From Mycogone perniciosa (lineage: Eukaryota > Ascomycota > Sordariomycetes > Hypocreales > Hypocreaceae): DNA of 64,000 nt. Where the stretch lies: the NCBI GenBank assembly GCA_025331125.1, contig JAOALB010000168.1, forward strand, positions 43,969 to 107,968. The letters are read 5' to 3'. This document shows positions 1 through 10,894 of this stretch, one piece after another. The stretch's first letter is position 1, and every line of letters starts with the position of its first letter. The notes beneath the pieces were generated by a model. It was not told the origin of the DNA and made no database searches. It was given only the letters and a program-made list of their open reading frames with translations. The position numbers were made by a program, and so were the translations under genes.

Positions 1-61
1 TATCCAACAGATAACTTAGGCATTGTGTTCGCACGCGCAGGTTCGAATCCTGCAGGTGTCG
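1..61 (+). tRNA. 3' part of a class II tRNA (Leu or Ser), cut by the window edge
   Basis: The T-arm is complete at 37-53 (stem GCAGG, loop TTCGAAT, stem CCTGC). It is followed by a 7-nt acceptor strand, a discriminator G at 61 and a TTTT Pol III stop at 62-65. A short hairpin (GTG-TTCG-CAC, about 26-34) before the T-arm fits a long variable arm, as in Leu or Ser tRNAs. The D-arm and anticodon lie outside the window or are interrupted by an intron, so the isotype cannot be read. The internal B box GGTTCGAATCC is present at 40-50. Confidence 0.6.
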
Positions 62-65
62 TTTT
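62..65 (+). terminator. RNA polymerase III T-run terminator
   Basis: TTTT directly follows the tRNA discriminator base. Further T-runs at about 70-75 and 79-84 could act as back-up stops. Confidence 0.55.
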
Positions 66-644
66 ATCTTTTTGCGCTTTTTTCATGATACTTTTTTTGG
101 TTTGCATGACGGGTCGGTGACCTTTCACATTTCTCACGTCTACTTGTATGCAGTGAGTGCTAAGTAGGCTTAGAGTATCAAATTTGATTTGATCATTTGG
201 CGTTCAGCAACAGGGTGAAGACAAACAGTGAGTGATGCAATATAACGAATAACGTCATTAGTGGCAAGCGTACGAAGCACAACTCTCGTGCTTTATAGCA
301 TCGTCATCACATTCGCTCGACCCCAGAATTACCAAGTCCTATATGCCTGTATTGGATCTCAAACTTCGGCTGACCTTGCTAGCACAGATCTTTGAGGATT
401 CTTCCCCTTACAAGATATTGTCTCACCCCTAATGCCTATACGGCGACCTCTATCCGACCGGAGAGGCAGATGCTTTCTGTCATCTGAACAAACCCAACGC
501 CGCCCTCATCTTGGAGAATTACCTAGAGGCTGAAAAACACATACCCCCAGTGGAGCCACACTCGTAGCGACAAGCTAGAGTTCTTGAAACACCCAACGCC
601 GGATTCCGTCGTAAACAACCTGCTCTGTAGTGAGAAATCTCAAC
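66..644. other. Intergenic, no gene seen
   Basis: This stretch lies between the tRNA and the 3' end of the cyclin gene. Only very short open frames are present, for example a 29-codon frame from about 341. Nothing recognisable was found. Confidence 0.5.
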
Positions 645-2108
645 CTAATCTTCCACTAGCTCCCCTTCGTCTTCTGACAGCCTCGCTCGCTTCTCAGCCC
701 TTTCGCTCTCGCCTGAAGCATCTGTTTCTACATCTTTCCTCTTGGAAGGAGATCTAGGGGCGTAATCAGCCTCTGGCGGATTGAGGAATGATCCTCCCTG
801 CTCTCTTTCCTTGCCATCCATGTGTTTCTCTGTGCTACCGTTTACTCTGACTGCTGGACTGCGGCTACCCCGGTCGGCTTCCATAGGGGTGCCTGCGTTC
901 GAGGATTGCGTGTCATTCGGGTTCAATAGATTGTCGCCTCGTCGTCTTGTGTGCTCGAGATGGAAGGCAGGTGATGGCAGCGACGGATTCTGCTTTCTAA
1001 GCGGATTTTCCGTGTAGAACTGACGCATCACCTCGATAGCCTTTGTACAACAATCTTCGTCCCCCTTCAAGAATTTCCACCACGGCTCACCATTGATGTC
1101 GTCAATTTGCTGGTTTGTATGGGCGCTGGCGAAGAATATGGAGCTGATGGCGACGTCCCTTGCCTCGATCAGTAGCGGCAGGGCCGTTAGGCAAGCATCG
1201 TTACAGAAAGCCCAAGCTGCCTGCCTCAAATGCTTGTTGTGGACAATATCCAACTGTCCCAGAAGCTCGAACAGGTGGCGATAGGGATTATCGATCATCA
1301 AGTCGAAAGTTAATTGCTCCAGCATGACTTCTTCGTACGTCAGGATGCTGTCCCGCCATCGCCAGTATTCCTTGCTCTGCTCGTCAATGATGAGTTTCGC
1401 GTTTTTCTGTGCAACCCTGGCAACCGCGATTATGATTTCCTTGGTTTTCCGGCAATTCTCCTCGACCTTGTTTGCTAAAAAGAGTGCCGTGGCTGCAATA
1501 TTCTAGATGTGGAAATGACGGTTAGCTTTTGCCTTGTCTGCACGTAGCGTGGTGTTCCTTGGACTGTATTCCTAGCCCATCGCAGAGGGTCGAACTTTTC
1601 GCCCGCCGGAATGCCAGGCAAACCCGAAAAAGCGGATGAGACTCACATAATGATGTATGCCGTTTTTCTCCTGTACCATACTGAAGCGCATAAAAAATCT
1701 GTGAAAGAACACCCCCGCCACCCACAACGTAATCTGCGGCAGATCTAGCATGACACCGGCCTGATAGATGAAATTGACGCCCTTGGCTCTGCGAAGCCGC
1801 TCTTCTGCTGGTGCAACTCCATCGATAACGGTAGGCGTGCTGTGGACCTCGTCTGTTGTAAAGAACCACTGATTCGGTATGGCTAATGGCGACTGCGCCC
1901 CTGACTGCGATGGTGATTGCTGGCTAGAGACGGCCTGGGGCCGAGGAGGAGATGTACGCGCACTATGCTGTGGAGGAGTAGGGGCCGCTGGCGGGACCTC
2001 GCGACGACGGGGAGGCGATCTGGATGGCCTTTCATGGCGCGAAGCGTTTGGAAGACTGGGAGGTTGGTATCCTTCCCGCGCTGGGCGGTATCGGTCGATG
2101 CTCGCCAT
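645..2108 (-). CDS. pch1: Cyclin K/T-type (P-TEFb cyclin, Pch1-like)
   Basis: Regulatory subunit of a transcriptional cyclin-dependent kinase (Cdk9/Bur1/Ctk1 class) that phosphorylates the RNA polymerase II CTD and elongation factors in the nucleus. Two exons, 2108-1647 and 1502-645, joined by a 144-nt GTGAGT...CTAG intron; the protein is 439 aa. The N-terminus (1-75) is Pro/Ser/Arg-rich and disordered. The cyclin fold runs from about residue 78 (IPNQWFFTTDEVHSTPTV) through the helix containing RRAKGVNFIYQAG, continues across the intron with NIAATALFLANKVEE, and is followed by MLEQLTFDLMIDNPY. The C-terminus is acidic and basic with a KRAEKRAR cluster that could be nuclear-targeting. The start is the first ATG in the frame, since the frame further upstream opens only on non-ATG codons. 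The cyclin family is clear; Pch1 rather than another transcriptional cyclin is inferred from the N-terminal motif. Confidence 0.85.
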
Positions 2109-2488
2109 TGCCGACAGGACTATGTCAGATTGACAATCAAGAGAAAACAAGGGCGACTGCTGCTCATGGAGAACTCTTGCTTTTGAAGATGCTGGGTTAC
2201 AACAGAGTTAGAGCGCAAACTCACGAGGTCGTGGCTGGAACACTGATGGCGAGTGGCGCGACGCATGGTTGACATATATTCCTTATCTAATCGCAACCTG
2301 AAATGTCACATGACACGCCCACTTGGTTTTGAGAGGACAATAGCAGGCGAACCATCCACTGCCGGCGCTTTGAATAGCTTCAAATTAGCTTTGAGATTCT
2401 ATTTCAAATCTAATAAAGGAATTCCTGCCAGCCTGGGGTATCAATTAATTTTTGGCCACAAGCTTACATTGTCCGGCCCAATCTGTGC
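2109..2488. other. Intergenic, cyclin promoter side
   Basis: Separates the cyclin start from the 3' end of PRP4, which lies on the same strand. No gene or clear regulatory motif recognised. Confidence 0.5.
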
Positions 2489-4048
2489 TTAGACAGCCTC
2501 GCCGTCATTTCTTCCCCATAGCTTCACCGTCCGATCATGGCCTCCACTGACGATCCACCGTCCATCTCGGCTGTAGTCTACACTGGCGACAGGTCCTGTG
2601 TGGCCACTCAGGGTCTGCACCAATGTCCAGTCATCTGCCGAGAAGATTCTGACATTCCGGTCAAAACCGCTGGAGACGAAGTATGTTCCCGATTTCTTGG
2701 GCATTTGTGCCCCCTTTTCGTCCACCCCTGGCGGAATACCGTCAAGGGGGTCATCCAAGCCTTTGTACCATCGCATATCGGAGACAGCACTGCTATGAGC
2801 ACCGATGCCTCCAGTCCTTTGTACTTTGCGCACATCCCAGCATTTGATCCACCCGTCTGCAGAGCCCGACAATAGCCGGTGTCCGTCTGAGCTCCAGTCT
2901 AGTGCATGTATTGGCTTTATGTGACCATCCATGTGACCATCCAGAATCATGACCGTTCTTCCTGATCTCAGATCCCATATTCTGCCGAGACTGTCAAGGC
3001 CAGCACTCGCAAGTAGAGAACCGTCCGTATTGAAGCTTACGGAGTAGACACCACGAGAATGCCCCTCCTGGAGAAGGACCTCTGCAGTGGTTTCCACGTC
3101 CCAAAGTCGCCAAGAGGTATCTTCTGATGCAGACGCCAGATATCGACCAGAAGGATGGAACTCAACTCGACAAACTCGTTGAGAATGTCCCTGGAAGGTC
3201 GACAAAGGAGTGTCCTGGTTCAGTGACCATACATGGACCAATCCCTCGGCGCCACCTGAGGCGAGATTGACAGTGTCTGGAGAAACGCCGCTTTCTGGCA
3301 AGGTAGCGCCAGGGAACCACGAAATGCCACTGATCTTGTTTGTATGGCCGCGATAACTCATCTTCTCGGTCAAACTCGGTATCTCTACCAATTTGACTTG
3401 ACCGCCCCAATTGCCAACAGCGACAAGCTCTCCATTCGGTGATATCCTTGTCATGCTGATATGCCGCTCGCCCACTGTTTGACTGCCTTGTAATTCGAAT
3501 GCTTGCAACCTCTCTTTGATCTGCTTCCGAAACTTCACATGTGTTCTTAGAGGTATTGTGGACTCGGCCTTCTGAAACGCTGTCCGTCGCTTCGCTCGAG
3601 GCAACGAAAACTCGGCTATTGTGATGCGAGCTTGCAGCAACTCAGGCCCGCCCCTGGAGTAGAATTCTTCCTCTTGCTCCTCCTCCTCTTTTTCTTCAGG
3701 TACATCCTCCATGGTGATATCCCCGTTTTCAAGCCCGGCTATCTCAGCCTGGATGGTCATGAGCTCTCGCAGTCGATCTCGACGATCAGCAAGGCCCTCC
3801 CCGAAAAGCGTGATGGGTTCGCCCATCTCCCTCAACTTTGCGCGAACTCGGCCGTCATCGGTGGGAACAGCTATCGTCGCGGCAAGCCGCTTGCGGTTGA
3901 ACTGATTGAGGATCGCGGAGGCCTTCTCGGGCGCCGCGCCGGCGACGCCCTGCATTTCGTAATCGTGGTCATCTGGGACGTCTTCTAACGCGATGCCGGT
4001 GGCCTGCTCGGCCTCCTCCACGTATGCTTGTCGAGATGGGTGGATCAT
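2489..4048 (-). CDS. PRP4: U4/U6 snRNP splicing factor Prp4 (WD40)
   Basis: Component of the U4/U6 di-snRNP, working with Prp3 in pre-mRNA splicing in the nucleus. Single exon, 519 aa. Residues about 67-100 form the splicing-factor-motif (SFM/PRP4-like) region, with RAKLREMGEPITLFGE as its signature, followed by a Glu-rich stretch. Seven WD-type repeats fill the C-terminal 320 residues, for example LASASEDTSWRLWDVET and IVSGGHDRTVKLWGRND at the end. The start chosen is the first ATG (MIHPSRQAYVEEAEQ); upstream codons are open but have no ATG. One WD blade carries a 12-bp tandem duplication (2919-2942) adding GHMD before GHIKPIHALDW, which I do not expect in the family. The start lies head to head with the kinase gene at 5516. 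Confidence 0.93.
   Translation of the reverse strand: MIHPSRQAYVEEAEQATGIALEDVPDDHDYEMQGVAGAAPEKASAILNQFNRKRLAATIAVPTDDGRVRAKLREMGEPITLFGEGLADRRDRLRELMTIQAEIAGLENGDITMEDVPEEKEEEEQEEEFYSRGGPELLQARITIAEFSLPRAKRRTAFQKAESTIPLRTHVKFRKQIKERLQAFELQGSQTVGERHISMTRISPNGELVAVGNWGGQVKLVEIPSLTEKMSYRGHTNKISGISWFPGATLPESGVSPDTVNLASGGAEGLVHVWSLNQDTPLSTFQGHSQRVCRVEFHPSGRYLASASEDTSWRLWDVETTAEVLLQEGHSRGVYSVSFNTDGSLLASAGLDSLGRIWDLRSGRTVMILDGHMDGHIKPIHALDWSSDGHRLLSGSADGWIKCWDVRKVQRTGGIGAHSSAVSDMRWYKGLDDPLDGIPPGVDEKGAQMPKKSGTYFVSSGFDRNVRIFSADDWTLVQTLSGHTGPVASVDYSRDGRWIVSGGHDRTVKLWGRNDGEAV
2919..2942 (+). repeat. 12-bp in-frame tandem duplication inside PRP4
   Basis: ATGTGACCATCC occurs twice back to back (2919-2930 and 2931-2942). 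On the coding strand it inserts four residues in a WD-repeat loop. Confidence 0.9.
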
Positions 4049-5515
4049 TTTGTCAGGTTTTGAGGATAGAATGAAGGTGCGGTAGCTCTCTGGTGGGCGG
4101 CAACCCTTGGGTTGAAGAGAGAGGCGATTGCGAAGGGCCAAGAGCTTTCAAGTTTGTGAGAGGTCAATTCCAATAGATAAGGTGTGGTATCAAAACAAAA
4201 GAAGCTACCCAGAAACTCGTTCGGTTTCTAGCTCTGTACCACTTGACCGCGTCTCTCAAGGTTGTCGGCTTTTTCTTGTTGCGAAGTTGGAGGAGCTTGG
4301 CGCCTTGCTGCATGTGGGCCTTGTTGATTTAGAAAATTGAGGTTCTGGACATTAGTGGGGCCACCCATTAGGTAAGCCAACTACACACACGGTGCATATT
4401 CTAGCCATAGGACGATTTCCAGCTTTCAAAAAGAGTAATACTAACACGAACTGTAAAATGATGTAGTACTCCATATAGAGTACGAAGTATTAGCTTTATG
4501 GAGTGAAAAAGGCACCTAGTCGATATTGTATTTGATTCGATATTATGCATTAAATCAACACCTATCTATAATCTTCATGGTAGCATCATTACTAAACTCT
4601 TTGTCGTCTTATGCAGTCTTCGGCACAAAGCGACAGATTCAGCAGGTCCAATAATACTCGTACACGAGTGTCTAGGGAGGCGTCCATACCTCGCCAGCGA
4701 AGCAAGCCACAAAGCCTGGTGGCTAAAGGGAGAAGCATGAGACCGATGCAAATTTCCCCAAGAATTTGGCACATTCCTACGGATTGCGTTTAAATGATGG
4801 ATGTTGAAGATGTTTTGAATTTGTGTAGATGTTCCACTTACAGTACTAGTCCTGCTGCTGCCGACAGTCCGTTCAGGGCCCTAAGCCCGTAACTATCCGC
4901 TAAGTCCACACGCAGCCAAGCAGCCAACCACATTTCCACCAACCAAGCTGACATGTGCAGCGAACTTGACCAAGATGATCATTAAATCTCAGCACTAAAA
5001 GTGCTAAAAATATTGCCCGACAGGGAAAAAGTACGTAAGGGCACTGCAAAATCCGGAGGAGTGGGCTGTACTACTCCGCACGGAAGGTTGCAGCCAAGTG
5101 AGGCTGTATGTACTCCGTAGCAAGCCTGTGAATGGCTTTTTTTTCTGCCCGTGCTAATAAAAATGTCTCTCCTCCAGCATGACTTCACTTCCTCCCTTTC
5201 TCTCTCCCTGTTCTCCTTCACACCAAATCGGTGAACTAATCACCTAATATTGACAGTCGCCGCCTAGAAAAACACACTCACCAAATGCATATGCAATCAA
5301 GCTCACCTCTACGAACGTCCTTCTTCAGGTACCAGATGCGTGTGTCGAGCAACATTGAGGGCCAGCGTCAACACAATTCCCAACTGCGTGTAGATCCGGA
5401 GCGTCGCCGGGGAACCCCATAGGCGACTTGAGATTGTGGCAAGAGTTGAAAGAGCGCTTGGATTTTAGCCCGGAGCTGTTGGATTCGAGCGACTTCTCTC
5501 TATACCATACCTATT
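4049..5515. other. Divergent intergenic region between PRP4 and the AGC kinase
   Basis: About 1.47 kb without a supportable gene. It contains a TACGAAGTA (4481-4489) and a TACTCCGTA (5111-5119) copy of the dispersed motif described in the findings. It probably carries both promoters and a long kinase 5' leader with CT-rich tracts near 5190-5220. Confidence 0.5.
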
Positions 5516-7063
5516 ATGACCATGATCAACACTGCTCCAGCCGCGCTCTCCACGGTGCGTGGCTTTCAAGTGACACCAGCGGCCTCTGGCGATGAGGATT
5601 CCGATTGTGGCCCTGGCGAGACACCTCGTCTGTCGGCTCGTCGCGGCCGCAACCGCATTGACGATGTGGTGAGCGCAAACTGTAGTCCAGTCTTGCGTGC
5701 AACACCTTCGCCTAAGATTTCGGGAATCGCCAAGTTGCGGAAGCAGATGGACCCTCTGAGCCTCGATGGGAATCCCCGTTCACCCTCCCTGACCCGCAAT
5801 GGAAATCGCCCGGGAACCGCAACCACAGCTGGAAGTGTGATGAGCAGTCGTTCACAGAGTCGTGACGGAGCACGCAGTGACGCTGGTAGCGAGACGTCCG
5901 ACACTACGTCTATCAGCTATGAGGTCAATCTTGAGCACGATTTTGTCAGCGAGAGTGTGCGCGAGCGGTCTTTCATGGAGCCTCTGGAAGGAGGGCTCAA
6001 ACCTGTGCGCAAAATGATGGCAGACGACTTTGAGCCCCTTCGATGCCTCGGGAAGGGAACGTATGGCACGGTTATTCTGGTCAAACAGCGCACCACCGGG
6101 AGGCTCTACGCGCAGAAGCAGTTTAAGAAGGCGTCCCTGGTTGTGCACAAAAAGCTTGTCGAACAGACCAAGACAGAGCGACAGATCCTGGAGTCTGTCA
6201 ACAGGCACCCGTTTGTTGTGAAGCTGTTCTATGCCTTCCAGGACCAGGAGAAGCTGTACTTGATTCTAGAATACGGACAAGGTGGAGAGTTGTTCACTCA
6301 TTTGAACACAGAGAAGATGTTTTCGGAGACGGTGGCTGCCTTTTATATGGCAGAAATGATCTTGGCCATTTCGCACCTCCACGAAAACCTCGGCGTGATA
6401 TACCGCGATCTCAAGCCTGAAAACTGTCTGCTGGACGCAGATGGTCACCTCCTGCTGACGGACTTTGGGCTGTCCAAGGTTGCTGTGGATCAGTCGGAGA
6501 GCTGCAACTCCATTTTGGGCACAGTTGAGTACATGGCACCTGAAGTCATCCTTGGAAAGAAGTATGGGAAGCCAGTGGATTGGTGGTCGTTTGGAGCGTT
6601 GGCGTATGACTTGATGACGGGAAACCCCCCCTTCCGCGGAGGGAACCATGCCAAGATCCAGGACAACATTGTCAAGCAAAAACTTGTTTTGCCCTACTAT
6701 CTCAGCATGGATGCCAAGGATCTTCTCACCAGACTCCTGAGGAAGGACCCCAACAAACGACTCGGAGCTGTGATGCCGAAGGACCTCCAGACCCTCAAGA
6801 ATCATAGATTCTTCCGCAAGATTGATTGGAAGAAGCTGGCTGCACGAGAGCTGGAGCCGCCGATTCAGCCCATGATTACCGATCCCGAGCTGGCCGAGAA
6901 CTTTGCGCCGGAGTTCACGGAGTTGTCGCTCAGCCCCACGACGATGTCCAGGGATTTTTGGCCTGCCAGTCCTGCCAAGGATGATGTCTTTGGTGGCTTC
7001 AGCTTTGTGGCCTCATCGAGTCTGCTTGAGAGCAGTGGCTTTCCTTTGATGGGTCGTACATAG
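5516..7063 (+). CDS. psk1: AGC protein kinase, S6K/Psk1-like
   Basis: Serine/threonine kinase of the AGC family, nearest in architecture to ribosomal S6 kinases (S. pombe Psk1 type), which act downstream of TORC1 and PDK1. Single exon, 515 aa. The N-terminal 170 residues are Ser/Pro-rich and disordered. The kinase domain spans about 172-430: glycine loop GKGTYGTV (179-186), beta-3 lysine in YAQKQFKK (about 201), catalytic loop YRDLKPEN (about 297-303), DFG (about 316), activation loop SCNSILGTVEYMAPE. It is followed by an AGC C-terminal tail ending in a hydrophobic motif FGGFSFVA. The Gln-Lys at the beta-3 position (AQK instead of the common AMK) is a mild oddity. A second growth-control AGC kinase (Sch9) lies 8.4 kb downstream. 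The assignment to Psk1 rather than another S6K-like kinase is inference. Confidence 0.85.
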   Translation: MTMINTAPAALSTVRGFQVTPAASGDEDSDCGPGETPRLSARRGRNRIDDVVSANCSPVLRATPSPKISGIAKLRKQMDPLSLDGNPRSPSLTRNGNRPGTATTAGSVMSSRSQSRDGARSDAGSETSDTTSISYEVNLEHDFVSESVRERSFMEPLEGGLKPVRKMMADDFEPLRCLGKGTYGTVILVKQRTTGRLYAQKQFKKASLVVHKKLVEQTKTERQILESVNRHPFVVKLFYAFQDQEKLYLILEYGQGGELFTHLNTEKMFSETVAAFYMAEMILAISHLHENLGVIYRDLKPENCLLDADGHLLLTDFGLSKVAVDQSESCNSILGTVEYMAPEVILGKKYGKPVDWWSFGALAYDLMTGNPPFRGGNHAKIQDNIVKQKLVLPYYLSMDAKDLLTRLLRKDPNKRLGAVMPKDLQTLKNHRFFRKIDWKKLAARELEPPIQPMITDPELAENFAPEFTELSLSPTTMSRDFWPASPAKDDVFGGFSFVASSSLLESSGFPLMGRT

Positions 7064-9277
7064 CATAGCATGTGCTTGGCGGACAAAGATATAAAAGAAA
7101 AAGTCGATCGGCTTTGAACAATGTGGCGGCGGTAGGATGAAGAATGTCGGCTATTAGTGGTGGGCTCTATCGAAGGAACAATGTGGATCACTATGCTTTT
7201 GTCAAGGATCAGATTTTAGAGAGAGCCCGATACACTTCGCAGTCAGTACTCGTAGTACTATACATATCCATATAATAATAGACAGACCAAGGGGAGCTTG
7301 GGAGTTTGACAGCAGCCACTGCATCATTGGCTTTACAACTGGGCATGCCACTGTGCTAGCCATATTGGGCAAACTTGAACATGGGAGGGAGGGTGCATCG
7401 CCTATTGTGTACCAAACCTAATCTCATGACCTCCAAGTCGGCCAGGTACGCGTCAGGCAACTTGGCAAGGCCATAATCGAAAACGCGGCACACCAATGAC
7501 GGAGATGCCATAAAGTGCCGGTAGGGCTTGCAATTGGGTTTTGGACATGACAAGCTCTAGTGGTAGAACGGGGCGGGATCTGCTAGCCAATCAATGATGA
7601 TTGACCGGCCCGTGTATTACTGTTGTTGGTGATGAGCTGGCCCATTGTGAAGAACAGGCAGCTTCGTATTCGTTCATGCAAGATACGGTCATGAAGTCGG
7701 GGGAATGAACGGCACAACGCGATCTATCTACGAAGCACCACTCGCAGAAGAATATCGGATATCCGGAATGCTAGGAGTAATACTAGCTGTCGGGGATTCT
7801 ACACCGGAGATAACATGCGTGCATGAAACTGTAGGAGTTAAGACGATGATGTAGTGTAGTGTATGGAGTAGTATGGAGTGCTCGTACTCGTAGTGGTAAG
7901 CAAGTTACTCAAATAGGTGTGTGGAGATGATAATACTGCTGTGGCTGCGATGATGAATCGAGCCTTGCGGTTGAAAGGAGGGTATGGGGTGTTTCTTCGG
8001 GTTTACGTGCCGGACGCAAGGGGTGGAGGAGAGAGGGCAGTGCAGAGGATTCTTACACATGATTGACTCAGTTAAAACCACCAAGTTGCTTGACACAGCA
8101 TCATGATAGTACTAGTAGGGAGTACTCCGTAGTAAGTGTGTAGTAGCACCTACACGGGCCAGAGTGATTCCGGTCTACTACCGAGATGTTCCTCCGGGTC
8201 GGGATGTCTAACCCTCCGGCGGGCCAAAGCCTTCACGTACCCAGCAGTCGAGTAAGCGCCAACGCAGCCCGAGATTTGGTTCATTTGGTGGAATATTATT
8301 ACCACCTGGAATGATACCTACTACGGAGGAGATGGGATAGTCCTCGTAGCACGAAGTAGGTAGTGGTAGTAGTAGTAGTACTACTCACGAGAAGGAGCTG
8401 GAGTTGCACGGAATCTGTGGCCGACTGACTGACTCTACTGGGAACTGGTCGAGACCTGACGGGCATGAACTCGACACCTACGAGTCGTTGATAGATAGTA
8501 AATAGACGCGTAAGCATCACAATGCCCAGACATGCCGGCAGGTAGGAATGCAGAAAGGCTCCCCTCGTGCTTGGCTGCACCAACACGTCGTTTTCGTCCT
8601 CATAGTAGTCGTACGAAGTAATAATAACAATAACAGTATGGAGTAATAGTGGTGATGCTTGCTTACTTTCCCGCGATGCTGACTGGTGCCAAAAAGCCGG
8701 GGCCTCCCCTCCTGGAATGTCTGGGGCGCAGTCCATCTGAACCTAAGCCCGGCTCTAGCGTTAGCATCACCAAAAGAAGGGTTCTGGCTTATTAGTACTA
8801 CCTCACGGCGAAACATCTTCCCTTAACACTTTAGCTTCTGCAGCTGGCACTCATCAAGATATGGAAGAATAAGTAAGATAAGGCCACAGACTTACTCGTT
8901 ACCGGCAAGAATGAGCCGTTGCTCCAACAATATGCTTCAGTGGCGTGTGGTCGGGCTTTTCTCGTCATGTCCGCATCTCCTCCCGGTCATACGTGCGTAC
9001 ATCCATACAGGGCCCTGTAATACTACGGAGCCGTGTTTGTCCACCAGCATATCTATCTTGCTGGAGTGATTTTCCCGCGGGATGGATGGTGACGACGCCC
9101 CGTTCCTATCTGGGGAAGGCCATAGGGCCTAGGCTCGCAAGCAAAGCAAAAAATAGATCATTTACAAGCTTACAGGGGGGATGCATTATCTACACACCCC
9201 TTCCCTGTCAACGTTCGGGAGCCGAAAGCTTCGGCACCCTCTTTTCACTCACGATTCATATTCATTTCATTAGGTAC

Positions 9278-9293
9278 TACGGAGTACGGAGTA
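9278..9293 (+). repeat. Two overlapping TACGGAGTA motifs
   Basis: TACGGAGTACGGAGTA, a tandem pair of the dispersed 9-mer, about 215 bp upstream of the DOMON-b561 start codon. Confidence 0.85.
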
Positions 9294-9370
9294 CTTATGG
9301 GAGCACGTGGAGAGACGAGGCTGGTGTAGCGCAACAAACCAACGGCCAACGCTACACTATCTTCCCGGCT

Positions 9371-9376
9371 TATAAG
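9371..9376 (+). promoter_or_regulatory. TATA-like element
   Basis: TATAAG lies about 135 bp before the start codon at 9506, a plausible core promoter position for this gene. Identified by sequence only. Confidence 0.3.
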
Positions 9377-9505
9377 GTGAATTGATCGCCCTCGTTCTTC
9401 CTCCGTCGTGATCGCGCACCTCCCTTCTAGCTTCGGGTCCTTTCTTTTTTTCTATCACAGCTGTAATATTACTACGGAGTACTACGTCCATTTATCTTAA
9501 TTATC

Positions 9506-10894
9506 ATGAGAATCTCCAAAAGTGCTGCCGTGGCCGCGGCTGTTGCGCTCAGTGAGTATTATCCCTCCGCCCTTCCCTCCCTCCTACATCATCCCTGTAT
9601 CACTTATACTTACAACGTCTCTGGTTAGATGCGCACACGACTTCCGCTGCCACTGCTTCAAACTGCCCTACCGATGGCGTCTGCTACCAATGGGGCGTAC
9701 CAGAAGCCTCTGCCAAAGCTGGCTCAGGCGACATCTACTTCCAACTGAAGGCACCCACAAGCTTTCAATGGATCGGTCTTGGAATCGGCAGCCAGATGGC
9801 CGGCGCCAGCATCTTCGTCATGTACCAGAACGGCAACGGAAACGTGACGCTCAGTACGCGACAGGGCCAGGGCCATGTCATGCCGAACTACCAGGCGAGG
9901 AGCGATGTCCAACTCCTGGCGGGCTCTGGTGTTGTCGGCGGCAACATGATTGCCAACGTCCGGTGTAGCGGATGCTCCAATCTGGACCTCTCCGGATCTA
10001 CTAATTGGATTGCGGCGTGGAAATCGGGGGATTCTTTGGCTTCGACGAATCCCTCAGCCATTATCACGCAGCATGATGACGAGAGCCAGTTCCAGGTGAA
10101 CCTGGGTTCGGCAAGCATCAGCTCCGACTCGAACCCCTTCCTCGGTTCTGATAGCAACAGCGGAAGTAATGGAGGAAACACTGGAGGAGGCACTGGAGGA
10201 GGTTATGGGGGAGGCTACGGAGGCTACGGAGGCGGCGGCAACTCCGGTAATGGCAACAGCGGCAGTTCTGGGGGTGCAGACACAGGCCCCTCGACCGACA
10301 CCTTGGTCAATGCCCATGGTATCGTCATGTCAATCATCTTTGTCTGCATGTACCCGATCGGGTCTATCCTCATGCCGTTGCTGGGCAAGTGGTATATCCA
10401 CGCATCCTGGCAGTTCATTGCCTTCTTGGGCATGTGGGCTGGATTCGCTCTTGGCTACGTTGCCTCTCGTCGTCTCAACATTGTAAGTTGACTCCTATTC
10501 CTATTCCTATCCCAGCACACCGCGTTAACCTTTTTTTCTTCTCTAGTTCTTCGATGAGAAACACACGGGCATTGGTGTCTTTGTTGTGGCTCTGCTTGCC
10601 TTGCAACCCATCTTCGGGTGGATTCACCACGTCCATTACGTCAAGACTCAGTCCCGCGGCATCTTCAGCACCATTCATGTTTGGTACGGCCGCGCCCTCA
10701 TGGTCCTTGGCATCATCAACGGTGGCTTTGGCCTGCAACTCGCTGGTACCTCTAACCGGTTTGTGATCGCCTACTCGGTGGTTGCTGGTGTTGTGATGCT
10801 GCTGTATCTGGGTTCCATTTTTGTCGGCGTGAGCAAGAGGAGAGGCCAGGACAGGCGCGCCAAGTCGCCTCCCATGATGACCCAGGAGTCCTGA
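9506..10894 (+). CDS. Secreted DOMON (CDH-cytochrome-like) / cytochrome b561 membrane protein
   Basis: Predicted transmembrane electron-transfer protein of the fungal DOMON-b561 (iron reductase domain) class, 415 aa. Three exons: 9506-9551, 9629-10482, 10547-10894. The signal peptide (MRISKSAAVAAAVAL) is split by the first intron. A cellobiose-dehydrogenase-type cytochrome/DOMON domain follows, from SNCPTDGVCYQWG to about residue 215, including IGLGIGSQMAGASIFVMY. A Gly/Ser/Tyr linker precedes a b561 core with membrane helices and the expected histidines: NAHGIVMSI, YIHASWQF, GWIHHVHYV, FSTIHVWYGRA. A basic cytosolic tail ends the protein. By family it should pass electrons across the plasma membrane, possibly to ferric iron or extracellular oxidases; substrate and partner are not shown by the sequence. 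Confidence 0.88.

Larger units (their letters stand above)
7064..9505. other. 2.4-kb intergenic region
   Basis: No supportable gene. Short frames here lack ATG starts or family features. It contains motif copies at 8123-8131, 9278-9293 (two overlapping copies) and 9473-9481, the last 25 bp before the next start codon. Confidence 0.5.

Noticed and set aside
6266..6805. Minus-strand open frame (179 codons)
   Set aside because: Antisense of the AGC kinase catalytic domain.
8945..9385. Plus-strand frame of 146 codons upstream of the DOMON-b561 gene
   Set aside because: Starts on a non-ATG codon, overlaps promoter-like sequence with the dispersed motif, and shows no protein features.
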